A stretch of DNA of 64,000 bases from JANWWM01 sp046292465 (lineage in GTDB: Bacteria; Bacteroidota; Chlorobiia; Chlorobiales; Thermochlorobacteraceae): positions 87,641-151,640 of the forward strand of contig JBKBRB010000005.1 in NCBI GenBank assembly GCA_046292465.1. The letters are read 5' to 3'. Position 1 is the stretch's first letter. Every line of letters starts with the position of its first letter. Shown piece after piece: positions 27,165 through 34,821 of this stretch. A program made the position numbers and the translations under genes. The notes beneath the pieces are model-generated. The model was not told where the DNA came from and did not search any database. It was given only the letters and a program-made list of their open reading frames with translations.

Positions 27165-27854
27165 CTATTCAGCGACAACGTAAAAATCGAGATTTAGTTT
27201 TTTCGCCGCATCAATGGCTTCAGATTTTGAGTTGTAAAACGATTCGGAGCGAACTTTATACGCCGTTCTACCTGAATCGTCGCTGAGTTCAACAATGCGC
27301 GTCGTTACTTTTGAGCGCAACTGCTTTTGCAACGTTTCCGCTTGTGCACGTGAAAAAAAACTTCCGAATTGAATGGTGAATCGGATGAAGCCTGAACTTG
27401 CCGTTTTGTTCCGAACAGGCATCGGCAAGAGGTCCGAAAGTTGCGGCTCGCTCGGTCTCGGCTCTAATGGTTTCGATTCAACCGGTTTCGGCGCGCTTGC
27501 TTTGAGTTCGAGCGATTTTGGCTCAGAAACGCTGGCAACTGGTGCGCTTGCAGCATACCCGCCACCGACGGCAAGATTGTATTCGCGCAAGCGTGAATCG
27601 GCAAGGCGAACAAACGGCGACGAGGGATGATTCGCAATCAAGGATTGATACCGACGCGCAGCCACAGCGCCATCAATTTCCAAAAGTGCACTAACTATGA
27701 GTTTTTCTTCGTCGTTCAAACTTTGTGAGCGCAGTGCTTCTAAGGCGCGACGGTTGCCGTCGTTGGCATATTGCACAATTTCCTTCGTGAACGGTTGAGC
27801 GGAAAGTGATAAGGTCAAAAGCAAACTCACTCCAAAAAGCGTTGTTTTTACCAT
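27165..27854 (-). CDS. exported SPOR-domain protein
   Basis: 229 residues with signal peptide MVKTTLFGVSLLLTLSLSAQ. The N-terminal part is helical, with a TPR-like patch (YQSLIANHPSSPFVRLADSR). The middle is a Pro/Ser/Lys/Glu-rich linker made of repeated K/R-P-x-E-P units (about residues 105-145). The last 75 residues are a SPOR fold: FTIQFGSFFSRAQAETLQKQ, TRIVELSDDSGRTAYKVRSE and FYNSKSEAIDAAKKL. SPOR domains bind denuded peptidoglycan at division sites. Its start overlaps the end of the enoyl-CoA hydratase gene by 7 bp, so the two are coupled. Confidence 0.9.
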   Translation of the reverse strand: MVKTTLFGVSLLLTLSLSAQPFTKEIVQYANDGNRRALEALRSQSLNDEEKLIVSALLEIDGAVAARRYQSLIANHPSSPFVRLADSRLREYNLAVGGGYAASAPVASVSEPKSLELKASAPKPVESKPLEPRPSEPQLSDLLPMPVRNKTASSGFIRFTIQFGSFFSRAQAETLQKQLRSKVTTRIVELSDDSGRTAYKVRSESFYNSKSEAIDAAKKLNLDFYVVAE

Positions 27855-28630
27855 TGTGGTTTCTCCTTGTTTAGAAATGCGCCAATGCCTTTTTTCAAGT
27901 CGTCGGTTGTGCGCGAGAGCGCGTTGAGCGATATTGCAAATTCTATCGCATCGTCAAGGCTCATGGTTTCAGCGGCAACCAGCAGTTTCTTGGTCAGTTC
28001 AACTGATGTGGCGCTAACAGAGTTCAAGAGTTCTTTGGCTAAATCGAGGGTAAATTGGTTCAAATCGCTTGAAGGAACGCTGTAATTGATAAGCCCGAGT
28101 CGCAAGGCTTCATCAGCGGAAATGAGATTAGCACGGAGCAAGAGTTCGCGCACGCCTGCATGCCGTGTTTTGCGAAGAATCAAAACGGCGACAATCGCAG
28201 GAACGAAGCCAATGCGCGTTTCCGTGTAGCCGAAGCGTGCATGTTCAGAATCGGCAACAACAATGTCAGCACAAGTGGCAATGCCACAACCACCTGCAAC
28301 GGCAACGCCTTGAACTTTGGCAAGAGTTAGTTTTTTGTTGGTATAAATTTTCTTGAAAAGTCGTGCAATAGCTTCCGAGTCGTAAAGGTTCTCGACAGTG
28401 CTTTTTTGAGCAAGTGTGCCGAGCATCTCCAAATCCAATCCTGCACAAAAGGCTTTGCCAGCGCCTTGTAGCAAAATGAGTTTGACCGAAGGGTCGCGCT
28501 CGGCTTGTTCAAGTGCGTCCGTAAGTTCGGCGATAAGCGTTGGCGTAAGCGCGTTACGCTTTTCAGGACGGTTGAGCGTTATCGACGCAATTCGGTCTTG
28601 AACGTTGTAAATCAGTTCGCAGTAAGACAT
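27848..28630 (-). CDS. enoyl-CoA hydratase/isomerase (crotonase) family protein
   Basis: About 260 residues from ATG 28628-28630 (MSYCELIYNVQDRIASITLN). Crotonase motifs: NRPEKRNALTPTLIAEL, AGKAFCAGLDLEMLG (first oxyanion-hole strand), KVQGVAVAGGCGIATCADIV (second), and ARFGYTETRIGFVPAIV with the Glu expected in hydratases at the ETRIGFVP block. It fits beta-oxidation or amino-acid catabolism beside ETF and acyl-CoA carboxylase. In some Bacteroidota a copy in this position is annotated as methylglutaconyl-CoA hydratase of leucine breakdown. That would match the methylcrotonyl-type carboxylase here, but it is inference. Confidence 0.9.
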   Translation of the reverse strand: MSYCELIYNVQDRIASITLNRPEKRNALTPTLIAELTDALEQAERDPSVKLILLQGAGKAFCAGLDLEMLGTLAQKSTVENLYDSEAIARLFKKIYTNKKLTLAKVQGVAVAGGCGIATCADIVVADSEHARFGYTETRIGFVPAIVAVLILRKTRHAGVRELLLRANLISADEALRLGLINYSVPSSDLNQFTLDLAKELLNSVSATSVELTKKLLVAAETMSLDDAIEFAISLNALSRTTDDLKKGIGAFLNKEKPQW

Positions 28631-28751
28631 TCGCAATAGCGGTTAATGAAGTCGATATAACGACTTACATCAAATTTTTCAACATGAAAGTTGTTACGAG
28701 GTTTTTTCAGTTTTTTGTATTTTGCAATTCATTTGAAGTTGATAGCATCAA

Positions 28752-28768
28752 GCGTGATGGCATCACGC
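28752..28768. promoter_or_regulatory. 17-bp perfect dyad between divergent ech and gcvT
   Basis: GCGTGATG-G-CATCACGC is a perfect palindrome with a one-base centre, 81 bp before the gcvT start and 122 bp before the ech start. It could be an operator for a dimeric regulator. The 218-bp gap otherwise shows an A+T-rich TGTATTTTGCAA stretch near 28715 that may be a promoter. I see no glycine riboswitch in it. Confidence 0.45.
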
Positions 28769-28848
28769 GAAAATATCCCATTCCGTTGGTTCGCTAAAAC
28801 CAATTCCTTGCAAGAGAGCCAATAACTTCCAATTAAGCGTAAAACTCC

Positions 28849-29976
28849 GTGAAACGCACACCACTGTATCGTCTTCACCAGCAAACAGGCGCGAAGTTGA
28901 TTGAATTTGGGGGCTATGAAATGCCTGTTCAGTATGAGGGAATTCTTTCTGAACACAAAGCCGTGCGCGAGTCGGTCGGCGTCTTTGACGTCTCGCACAT
29001 GGGCGAAGTAGAAATCAAAGGCAGAAATGCCGAAGCGTTCTTGCAGAAAGTAACCACAAACGATGTCGCACAGCTCGTGAACGGCAAAGCGCAATACAGC
29101 GCGATGCTCTACGAAGGCGATAGCACGTATCCTGACGGTGGCACGGTCGACGATTTAATTGTGAGCCGAATTTCACCAACGCACTACTTTCTGGTCATCA
29201 ATGCGAGCAACATCGAAAAAGACCTTCAATGGCTTTATCGAAACAAGATAGACGGCGTGGAAATCATCAATCGCTCCGATGAACTCTCGCTTCTTGCAGT
29301 GCAAGGCAAAAACGCAGAAGCGGTTCTGCAAACCTTGACAAACGTGAATCTTGCCGAAATTCGTTACTATCACTTTGCGCATGGCAAATTAGCCGATGTC
29401 GAGATGATGATTTCGCGCACAGGATATACAGGCGAAGACGGTTTCGAGCTATGCTTTCCGAACGAATACGCCGAACAAGTTTGGCATGCGATTTTTGACG
29501 CAGGAAAGCCGTTCAACATCAAGCCGATTGGATTAGGCGCGCGCGATACGCTACGCTTGGAAATGGGATATGCACTTTACGGGCACGAACTTGACGAACA
29601 AACCAATCCGATTGAAGCAGGTTTAGGCTGGATTGTCAAACTCTCGAAAGGTGAGTTTAATGGCAAAGCCGCCTGCTTGAAAGCGAAAGAAAATCCACAA
29701 AAAAAATTGATTGGCTTTGTGCTTCAAGGAAAAGCGATTGCAAGACAAGGCTTCGAGATAACCAACAAAGATGCTCAACCGATTGGGCGCGTTTGCAGTG
29801 GCACGCTTTCTCCTTCGCTTGAAAAGGCAATTGGTACAGGATTTGTGCAATCAAATGATGCCATCATCGGCGGAACATGCTTCGTAAAAATTCGTGGCGA
29901 ACTGTGCGAAGCGGAAATCGTCAAACCGCCGTTTGTGAAGAAAAAACGCATTAACAAGGCAACCCAAATCAATTAA
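28849..29976 (+). CDS. gcvT: aminomethyltransferase (glycine cleavage T protein)
   Basis: 375 residues from a GTG start. It takes the aminomethyl group from GcvH-lipoate and forms methylene-tetrahydrofolate and ammonia. Family blocks: TPLYRLHQQTGAKLIEFGGYEMPVQY, VGVFDVSHMGEVEIKG, QYSAMLYEGDSTYPDGGTVDDLIVSR, SRTGYTGEDGFELCFPN, LGARDTLRLEMGYALYGHELDE and GLGWIVKLSKGEF. The other glycine cleavage genes are not here. comB starts 26 bp after its stop. Confidence 0.96.
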   Translation: MKRTPLYRLHQQTGAKLIEFGGYEMPVQYEGILSEHKAVRESVGVFDVSHMGEVEIKGRNAEAFLQKVTTNDVAQLVNGKAQYSAMLYEGDSTYPDGGTVDDLIVSRISPTHYFLVINASNIEKDLQWLYRNKIDGVEIINRSDELSLLAVQGKNAEAVLQTLTNVNLAEIRYYHFAHGKLADVEMMISRTGYTGEDGFELCFPNEYAEQVWHAIFDAGKPFNIKPIGLGARDTLRLEMGYALYGHELDEQTNPIEAGLGWIVKLSKGEFNGKAACLKAKENPQKKLIGFVLQGKAIARQGFEITNKDAQPIGRVCSGTLSPSLEKAIGTGFVQSNDAIIGGTCFVKIRGELCEAEIVKPPFVKKKRINKATQIN

Positions 29977-30002
29977 CGTAGAACATTTTTATCACACTGA
30001 GA

Positions 30003-30770
30003 ATGAAAATTGATGTTTTTCTTACGCCCGCAGGCGTTGAAGAGGCAATATTCAACGATAAAATTGTGGTGGTGATTGATGTGCTTCGCGCCAGCACTAC
30101 GATGATTACGGCACTCGAAAATGGTGCAAAGGAAATTATTCCTGTCGCTGAAGTCGAGGACGCGTTGATGGTCGCGTCAAGTTTGTTTTCTGAACGACCG
30201 CTTCTTTCTGGCGAGCGACAAGGAAAAATCATTCAAGGCTTTGATTTAGGAAATTCGCCCGAAGAGTTTTCGGCGTCAGTTGTCGGCGAAAAATCGCTTG
30301 TCTTTTGCACCACGAATGGCACGCGCGCCATTCTCAAAGCCAAATCTGCAAAAATCCTTGTCATATGCGGATTTCTGAATATCTCTACCGTGAAAGAGTT
30401 TATTCTCAAAGCCGAAAACCTTGAGTATAATTTGTCGATTGTCTGTGCAGGAAAGGAAAATCGATTTTCACTCGAAGACACCATCTGCGCAGGGTTGCTC
30501 GTTGATAAACTCCTGACCGATAAAAAAGGTCAAGCCTTCACACTTTCGGATAGCGCAATGGCGGCGCGAATTCTCTACGAAAAGTTCAGAGGCAACGAAC
30601 TTGCCGCCCTGCGCGAAAGCGAACACGGCAGATATCTTGCCCAAATCGGCTTCGGAAAAGATATTGAAACCGCTGCCCGCATCGATACCTCGCAAGCCTT
30701 ACCTATTCTTGAAGACTCGGCAATACGACTGCAAAAAGTTGAAAAGCGAAAATTCAAACGCGTAGACTAA
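30003..30770 (+). CDS. comB: 2-phosphosulfolactate phosphatase family protein (ComB)
   Basis: 255 residues that match ComB through the block VVVIDVLRASTTMITALENGA, LLSGERQGKIIQGFDLGNSPEEF, LVFCTTNGTRAILKAKSA, VCAGKENRFSLEDTICAGLLVD and SEHGRYLAQIGFGKDIETAA. ComB was described in methanogen coenzyme M synthesis, but homologues are widespread in bacteria without coenzyme M, where the real substrate is unsettled. No comA, comC or sulfolactate genes are near. It lies between gcvT and the NuiA-like gene (7 bp gap), so these three may be one unit. Confidence 0.88.
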   Translation: MKIDVFLTPAGVEEAIFNDKIVVVIDVLRASTTMITALENGAKEIIPVAEVEDALMVASSLFSERPLLSGERQGKIIQGFDLGNSPEEFSASVVGEKSLVFCTTNGTRAILKAKSAKILVICGFLNISTVKEFILKAENLEYNLSIVCAGKENRFSLEDTICAGLLVDKLLTDKKGQAFTLSDSAMAARILYEKFRGNELAALRESEHGRYLAQIGFGKDIETAARIDTSQALPILEDSAIRLQKVEKRKFKRVD

Positions 30771-30777
30771 CACGCCA

Positions 30778-31179
30778 ATGACCAAAGAAGAACTCATCGC
30801 ACAACTCCGCGAAAAAATCGACGGACTTTATTTCCCAAGCGAATCGGACTTCCCATTTGAGGTTATCGTTTGGGAACATTTCGCCGATGAGTTGTTTAAC
30901 ACCGAAAAGTGGCTTGCCCATGTTGGCTTGCCGACCGATTCGCCGATTGAGAACACTTCCATTGACTACCTTTTTCGCAATCTTTCAGTGGAGCAAGAGT
31001 GGCACGATGAGGTTCAAAAAGAACAAGTCGCACAATTCAAAGCCCTTCAAGAACTTCTACAAGCCAACCTCACCGACCTGACGGTCTATCGTGTGGGAAG
31101 AATCGAGATTACCATTTTCATCGTCGGCAAATTCGGCAACGATGTGGTCGGTCTAAAAACCCAAGCCGTTGAAACCTAA
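30778..31179 (+). CDS. NuiA-like (nuclease A inhibitor family) protein
   Basis: 133 residues, an alpha-beta protein with the family marks DGLYFPSESDFPFEVIVWEH (residues 15-34), VEQEWHDEVQKEQVAQFKAL and the C-terminal GRIEITIFIVGKFGNDVVGLKTQAVET (split in description). In Anabaena, NuiA inhibits the secreted nuclease NucA. No NucA-like nuclease is visible in this window, so the partner could lie elsewhere or the family could have another job here. It follows comB by 7 bp. Confidence 0.8.
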   Translation: MTKEELIAQLREKIDGLYFPSESDFPFEVIVWEHFADELFNTEKWLAHVGLPTDSPIENTSIDYLFRNLSVEQEWHDEVQKEQVAQFKALQELLQANLTDLTVYRVGRIEITIFIVGKFGNDVVGLKTQAVET

Positions 31180-31225
31180 ATCTGTCTTTTTGCTTTGCCA
31201 TTGATGGCTCTTTGAAAAAAGTATG

Positions 31226-31233
31226 TATTTTTG
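31226..31233 (+). promoter_or_regulatory. Bacteroidota-type -7 promoter box TATTTTTG
   Basis: Exact TAnnTTTG match 30 bp upstream of the sugar dehydrogenase ATG (31264). A TTG at 31201-31203 lies 22 bases before it, close to -33/-7 spacing. Confidence 0.6.
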
Positions 31234-31263
31234 CGTTCTTTAATCCAAACTCTTGAATGAAAG

Positions 31264-33285
31264 ATGAGAAAAGTTGTCGCTCTTTTAATCACTGCTGTTG
31301 TTTTGTCGTTTCGCGTCTCGGCACAATACTCACTGGTTGATGCCTATCCGAACCTTCCAAGCTTTGCCAACGCGACTGAAATCGTTAAAGCTAATGATGG
31401 CACAAATCGGTTGTTTGTCGTTCAGCAACGTGGATTGATTTTTGTGTTTGAAGATTCGCCGACGGTGAGCACGCGAAAAGTCTTTCTCGATTTGAGCAAT
31501 GTTGTGTCTCAGACTGGAAGCGAAACTGGCTTACTCGGACTTGCCTTCCATCCAAACTACGCACAGAATCGCAAGTTTTTTGTCTATTACACCACCGGCT
31601 CGCCGTTAAGAACAGAAGTCGCAAGTTTTCAAACCAGCACTCAAAATCCCGATTCGGCAATCGCCAGTAGCCGTCAAGTGATTTTCACCGAAACACAGCC
31701 GTTCAGCAACCATAATGGTGGGAAGATTGCCTTTGGTCCTGACGGTTATCTTTACATCTCGCTTGGAGACGGTGGAAACGCGGGCGACCCGGATAATCGT
31801 GCGCAAAATCGCAACACGACGCTTGGCAAGTTGCTCAGAATCGATGTGGATTTTGTGCAAAGTCCGCTCAACTACTCGATTCCGCCGACGAATCCATTTG
31901 TTGGTCAGCCGAATGTGCGTGAAGAAATTTTTGCATTAGGCTTGCGCAACATGTGGAAGTTCAGTTTTGATGAACAAGGACGAATTTGGGGCGCCGATGT
32001 CGGTCAAAATGCATGGGAAGAAATTAACATCATCGTAAGCGGTGGTAATTACGGCTGGCGCAAGTTTGAAGGCAACGCCGTCTACAACACCAGCGACCCC
32101 ACGCCACCGAATGCGATTTTCCCAATCTGGGTGTATCCGCACAGCGCAGGCGACGCCTCGATTACAGGCGGATATGTGTATCGCGGCTCGCGAATTCCTG
32201 CGCTTTACGGAAAATACATTTACGGCGACTATGTCTCGCGCCGCATTTGGGCATTGACATATGATTTCGTCAATCCCGCCACGAACCAGTTTCTGCTTCA
32301 AGGCTCGCAACTGATTTCATCGTTCGGAGAAGATTTCAATAACGAAATTTTGGTTGTTGGCTATAACTCAACAGCGGGGCGCATTTGGCGGTTGATCTCC
32401 TCGACGCCGGCACCATTGCTTGATGTAATAAAAACCTTGCGAAACTTCGGACTTGTGCCTGCACAACAGCAAAAGACCGATACGCTCATCTTGCGCAACA
32501 CAGGCAACGCACCGCTCATTGTCTCGTCAATTAGCACCCAGACGAGCGTTTTCAGCGTCTCAAAGACTTCAACAACGATTGCCGCAGGCGCAAGCGATAC
32601 GCTGTTTATCACCTTTGCGCCGCCATCAATTGGCAATTACCTCGATACGCTTCAACTCGTCAGCAACGCCGCGCCGCCAGTAGTGCGCATTCCACTTTCA
32701 GGAGTAGGCGATAATCCGCTTTCGGTCGAGTGGTCGTCGTTTAGCGCCATTCCAAGCACAAACGGCGTGAAACTGTTTTGGGAAACGTGTTGTGAAGTCA
32801 ATAACGCAGGATTTGAAATTGAGCGCAAACAGCCGTCGACCGAGTGGCAGATGATTGGCTTCGTGCAAGGTCGCGGAACGACCTCCGAAGTCCAACGCTA
32901 CTCGTTTAGCGACAATGCCGCGCCAACAGGCACGGTCCTCTATCGCTTGAAGCAAGTCGACTTTGATGGTGTGTTTTCATACAGCCCGATTGTCGAGATT
33001 GCCGTAGGCGCGCCCACAACCTTCGCACTCAATCAAAACTATCCGAACCCGTTCAACCCTGAAACTCGCATTGGCTATCGTTTGCCCGTTGCGTCCGATG
33101 TCAAACTTGAACTCTACGATGTGCTCGGCAGAAAACTGGCTACGCTTGTCAATGCGCGACAAGAGGCAGGTTCTTATCTCGTCGCGCTCAATGCGCAAAC
33201 GCTCAACCTTGCCAGCGGCACGTATTTTTATCGATTGCAAGCAGGAAATTTTGTCGAGACGAAAAAAATGATGTTATTAAAGTGA
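31264..33285 (+). CDS. secreted PQQ-type sugar dehydrogenase with choice-of-anchor-D-like and T9SS sorting domains
   Basis: 673 residues. Signal peptide MRKVVALLITAVVLSFRVSA. Residues about 25-375 are a six-bladed glucose/sorbosone dehydrogenase propeller: TNRLFVVQQRGLIFVFED, GLLGLAFHPNYAQNRKFFVYYT, FSNHNGGKIAFGPDGYLYIS (catalytic-type His in NHNGG), LGDGGNAGDPDNRAQ, EIFALGLRNMWKFSFD and GADVGQNAWEEINII. Residues about 385-480 are an Ig-like choice-of-anchor D/ASH domain (LRNTGNAPLIVSSIS, ITFAPPSIGNYLDTLQL). The C-terminus is a type A sorting domain (QNYPNPFNPETRIGYRLP to ETKKMMLLK). Family enzymes oxidise aldose sugars with PQQ at the surface; cofactor use is inferred. Confidence 0.88.
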   Translation: MRKVVALLITAVVLSFRVSAQYSLVDAYPNLPSFANATEIVKANDGTNRLFVVQQRGLIFVFEDSPTVSTRKVFLDLSNVVSQTGSETGLLGLAFHPNYAQNRKFFVYYTTGSPLRTEVASFQTSTQNPDSAIASSRQVIFTETQPFSNHNGGKIAFGPDGYLYISLGDGGNAGDPDNRAQNRNTTLGKLLRIDVDFVQSPLNYSIPPTNPFVGQPNVREEIFALGLRNMWKFSFDEQGRIWGADVGQNAWEEINIIVSGGNYGWRKFEGNAVYNTSDPTPPNAIFPIWVYPHSAGDASITGGYVYRGSRIPALYGKYIYGDYVSRRIWALTYDFVNPATNQFLLQGSQLISSFGEDFNNEILVVGYNSTAGRIWRLISSTPAPLLDVIKTLRNFGLVPAQQQKTDTLILRNTGNAPLIVSSISTQTSVFSVSKTSTTIAAGASDTLFITFAPPSIGNYLDTLQLVSNAAPPVVRIPLSGVGDNPLSVEWSSFSAIPSTNGVKLFWETCCEVNNAGFEIERKQPSTEWQMIGFVQGRGTTSEVQRYSFSDNAAPTGTVLYRLKQVDFDGVFSYSPIVEIAVGAPTTFALNQNYPNPFNPETRIGYRLPVASDVKLELYDVLGRKLATLVNARQEAGSYLVALNAQTLNLASGTYFYRLQAGNFVETKKMMLLK

Positions 33286-33306
33286 TTTTAAGCGAAACGA
33301 CTCACC

Positions 33307-33345
33307 AAAGTGCAAAGTGGAGCAATTCATTTTGCACTTTTTTAA
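33307..33345 (+). terminator. terminator after the sugar dehydrogenase gene
   Basis: Perfect 10-bp stem AAAGTGCAAA (33307-33316) with TTTGCACTTT (33331-33340), a 14-base loop and a TTTAATTTT tail. It overlaps the start of the next gene's promoter box. Confidence 0.85.
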
Positions 33346-33350
33346 TTTTG
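33343..33350 (+). promoter_or_regulatory. Bacteroidota-type -7 promoter box TAATTTTG
   Basis: Exact TAnnTTTG match, 22 bp upstream of the GWxTD gene start (33373). It overlaps the tail of the preceding terminator, so termination and new initiation are packed within a few bases. Confidence 0.55.
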
Positions 33351-33372
33351 AGAAAACGAATCACACAATGAG

Positions 33373-34758
33373 ATGAAACGCTGGTGTTTGCTACTTCTTT
33401 TGCTCGGTGGTGCGCTGCGCTCAAATGCGCAAGTGATAAACCTCACCGAAAGCACCGACTACGCCACCTTCAAAGCCGATTCGGGCAAGGTAATGATTGA
33501 GTTTTTCATTGCCTTTCAAAAAGCAAAACTGCCGTATCAAGTTCAAGAGAGCATTGCGCGCGTCGAGCTCGACCTTTCGCTTACAGCAAAAGAAAAGAGC
33601 GGTGCAGAGGAAAAAGAAAACATGAAACTTGTCTCGTCCGAAAAGCCGTCGAGCCGCGACGAAGGATTGCTCATCGCCCGCGTGCCGATGATTCTTCCGT
33701 CCGGCACTTACGATTTTACGCTGTCAGCGCAAGCAAGCAACGGCGACCTGATTGGCAAAGGCGACTTCAAGCGCATCAAACTTAAACCCTTTGATTCCGA
33801 TAGCCTGCGCGTGAGCGACATCGAGTTAGCCTTCAACATCTTTAAGAGCGAGAACAAAAACTCACCCTTCTACAAAAACTCGTTGGAAGTAATTCCGAAT
33901 CCGACTGCGATTTACGGCAACACAGTTTCTACCGTGTCAATTTATTTAGAGATTTACAATTTAGTGCGAAACTTGCGCCTCAATTCTGATTCGCTCTATA
34001 CGCGCACCTACCTTTCGCGCAACGACCTCGTGCTGGAAGAAACCGAACGTCGCAAAGTACGCCGACGAACTGCTGACGCAATCGTCTATGTCGAGAAAAT
34101 ACCCATCGATAGCCTGCTCAGCGGCAAGTATGAATATCATTTTGAACTGTCGGATTCGTCGTTCAAGCCGATAATTCGCCGTTCAAAATCTATCTTCATT
34201 TACAATCCCAATATCAAACCTGAAATGGTTGCCGAGCGCAACATGGACGCGCTTGCGATGGAATTTGCAGGCGTTTCAGAAGAATTGCTCGATGAAATGC
34301 GCCAACAAATCGAATACATCATTACCGGAGACGAAAGAGAAGCTTACAAAAAGGTAAAAACCGTCGAAGAAAAGCGCAATTTTTTTGAACGCTTCTGGGC
34401 AGTGCGTGGCGGAACATCGGCGCGGCGCGCTTACATGAACAAAATCGAGGAAGCCAACCGACGCTTCTCGCAAGGCTCAACACCCGGCTACAAAATGGAC
34501 AAAGGGCGTGTCTTCATTAAATACGGCGAGCCGCAAAACATCGAGCGCGAAAACGCTTCAAGCAATCAAAAGCCTTACGAAATCTGGCAATACGAAAACC
34601 TACAAGCCCAAGGCAACGTGATTTTTGTGTTTGCCGATAGAATGGGATTCGGTCGATATGAACTCATTCACTCGACGGCGATTGGCGAAGTGTTTAATCA
34701 AAATTGGCAACAAGTCGTCAATCAAAATAATAACCGTGCGAATCGCGACGGCTTTTAA
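33373..34758 (+). CDS. exported GWxTD-domain protein
   Basis: 461 residues, signal peptide MKRWCLLLLLLGGALRSNAQ. The first 300 residues are mostly beta, with a central IFIYNPNIKPEMV. The last 170 carry the GWxTD domain: EYIITGDEREAYKKVKTVEE, RNFFERFWAVRGGT, and the name motif in altered form as GYKMDKGRVFIKYGEPQNIE, then YEIWQYENLQAQGNVIFVFADR. Proteins with this domain are common in Bacteroidota, Chlorobiota and Ignavibacteria and have no proven function. They may be envelope or periplasmic scaffolds. pheT begins 63 bp downstream. Confidence 0.85.
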   Translation: MKRWCLLLLLLGGALRSNAQVINLTESTDYATFKADSGKVMIEFFIAFQKAKLPYQVQESIARVELDLSLTAKEKSGAEEKENMKLVSSEKPSSRDEGLLIARVPMILPSGTYDFTLSAQASNGDLIGKGDFKRIKLKPFDSDSLRVSDIELAFNIFKSENKNSPFYKNSLEVIPNPTAIYGNTVSTVSIYLEIYNLVRNLRLNSDSLYTRTYLSRNDLVLEETERRKVRRRTADAIVYVEKIPIDSLLSGKYEYHFELSDSSFKPIIRRSKSIFIYNPNIKPEMVAERNMDALAMEFAGVSEELLDEMRQQIEYIITGDEREAYKKVKTVEEKRNFFERFWAVRGGTSARRAYMNKIEEANRRFSQGSTPGYKMDKGRVFIKYGEPQNIERENASSNQKPYEIWQYENLQAQGNVIFVFADRMGFGRYELIHSTAIGEVFNQNWQQVVNQNNNRANRDGF

Positions 34759-34821
34759 GTTATCTAATGGAACGCGCTCCTTTGCAATGCGCGATTCAAT
34801 AAGCAACGAAAACAATCAAAC

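Noticed and set aside
28640..28848. Glycine riboswitch before gcvT
   Set aside because: Looked for the conserved aptamer core and found none; only a 17-bp dyad and A+T-rich sequence are present.
15480..33285. Shared C-terminal coding sequence of the two T9SS cargo genes as a mobile repeat
   Set aside because: Similarity is at protein level with only short identical DNA stretches; it reflects the common sorting domain.
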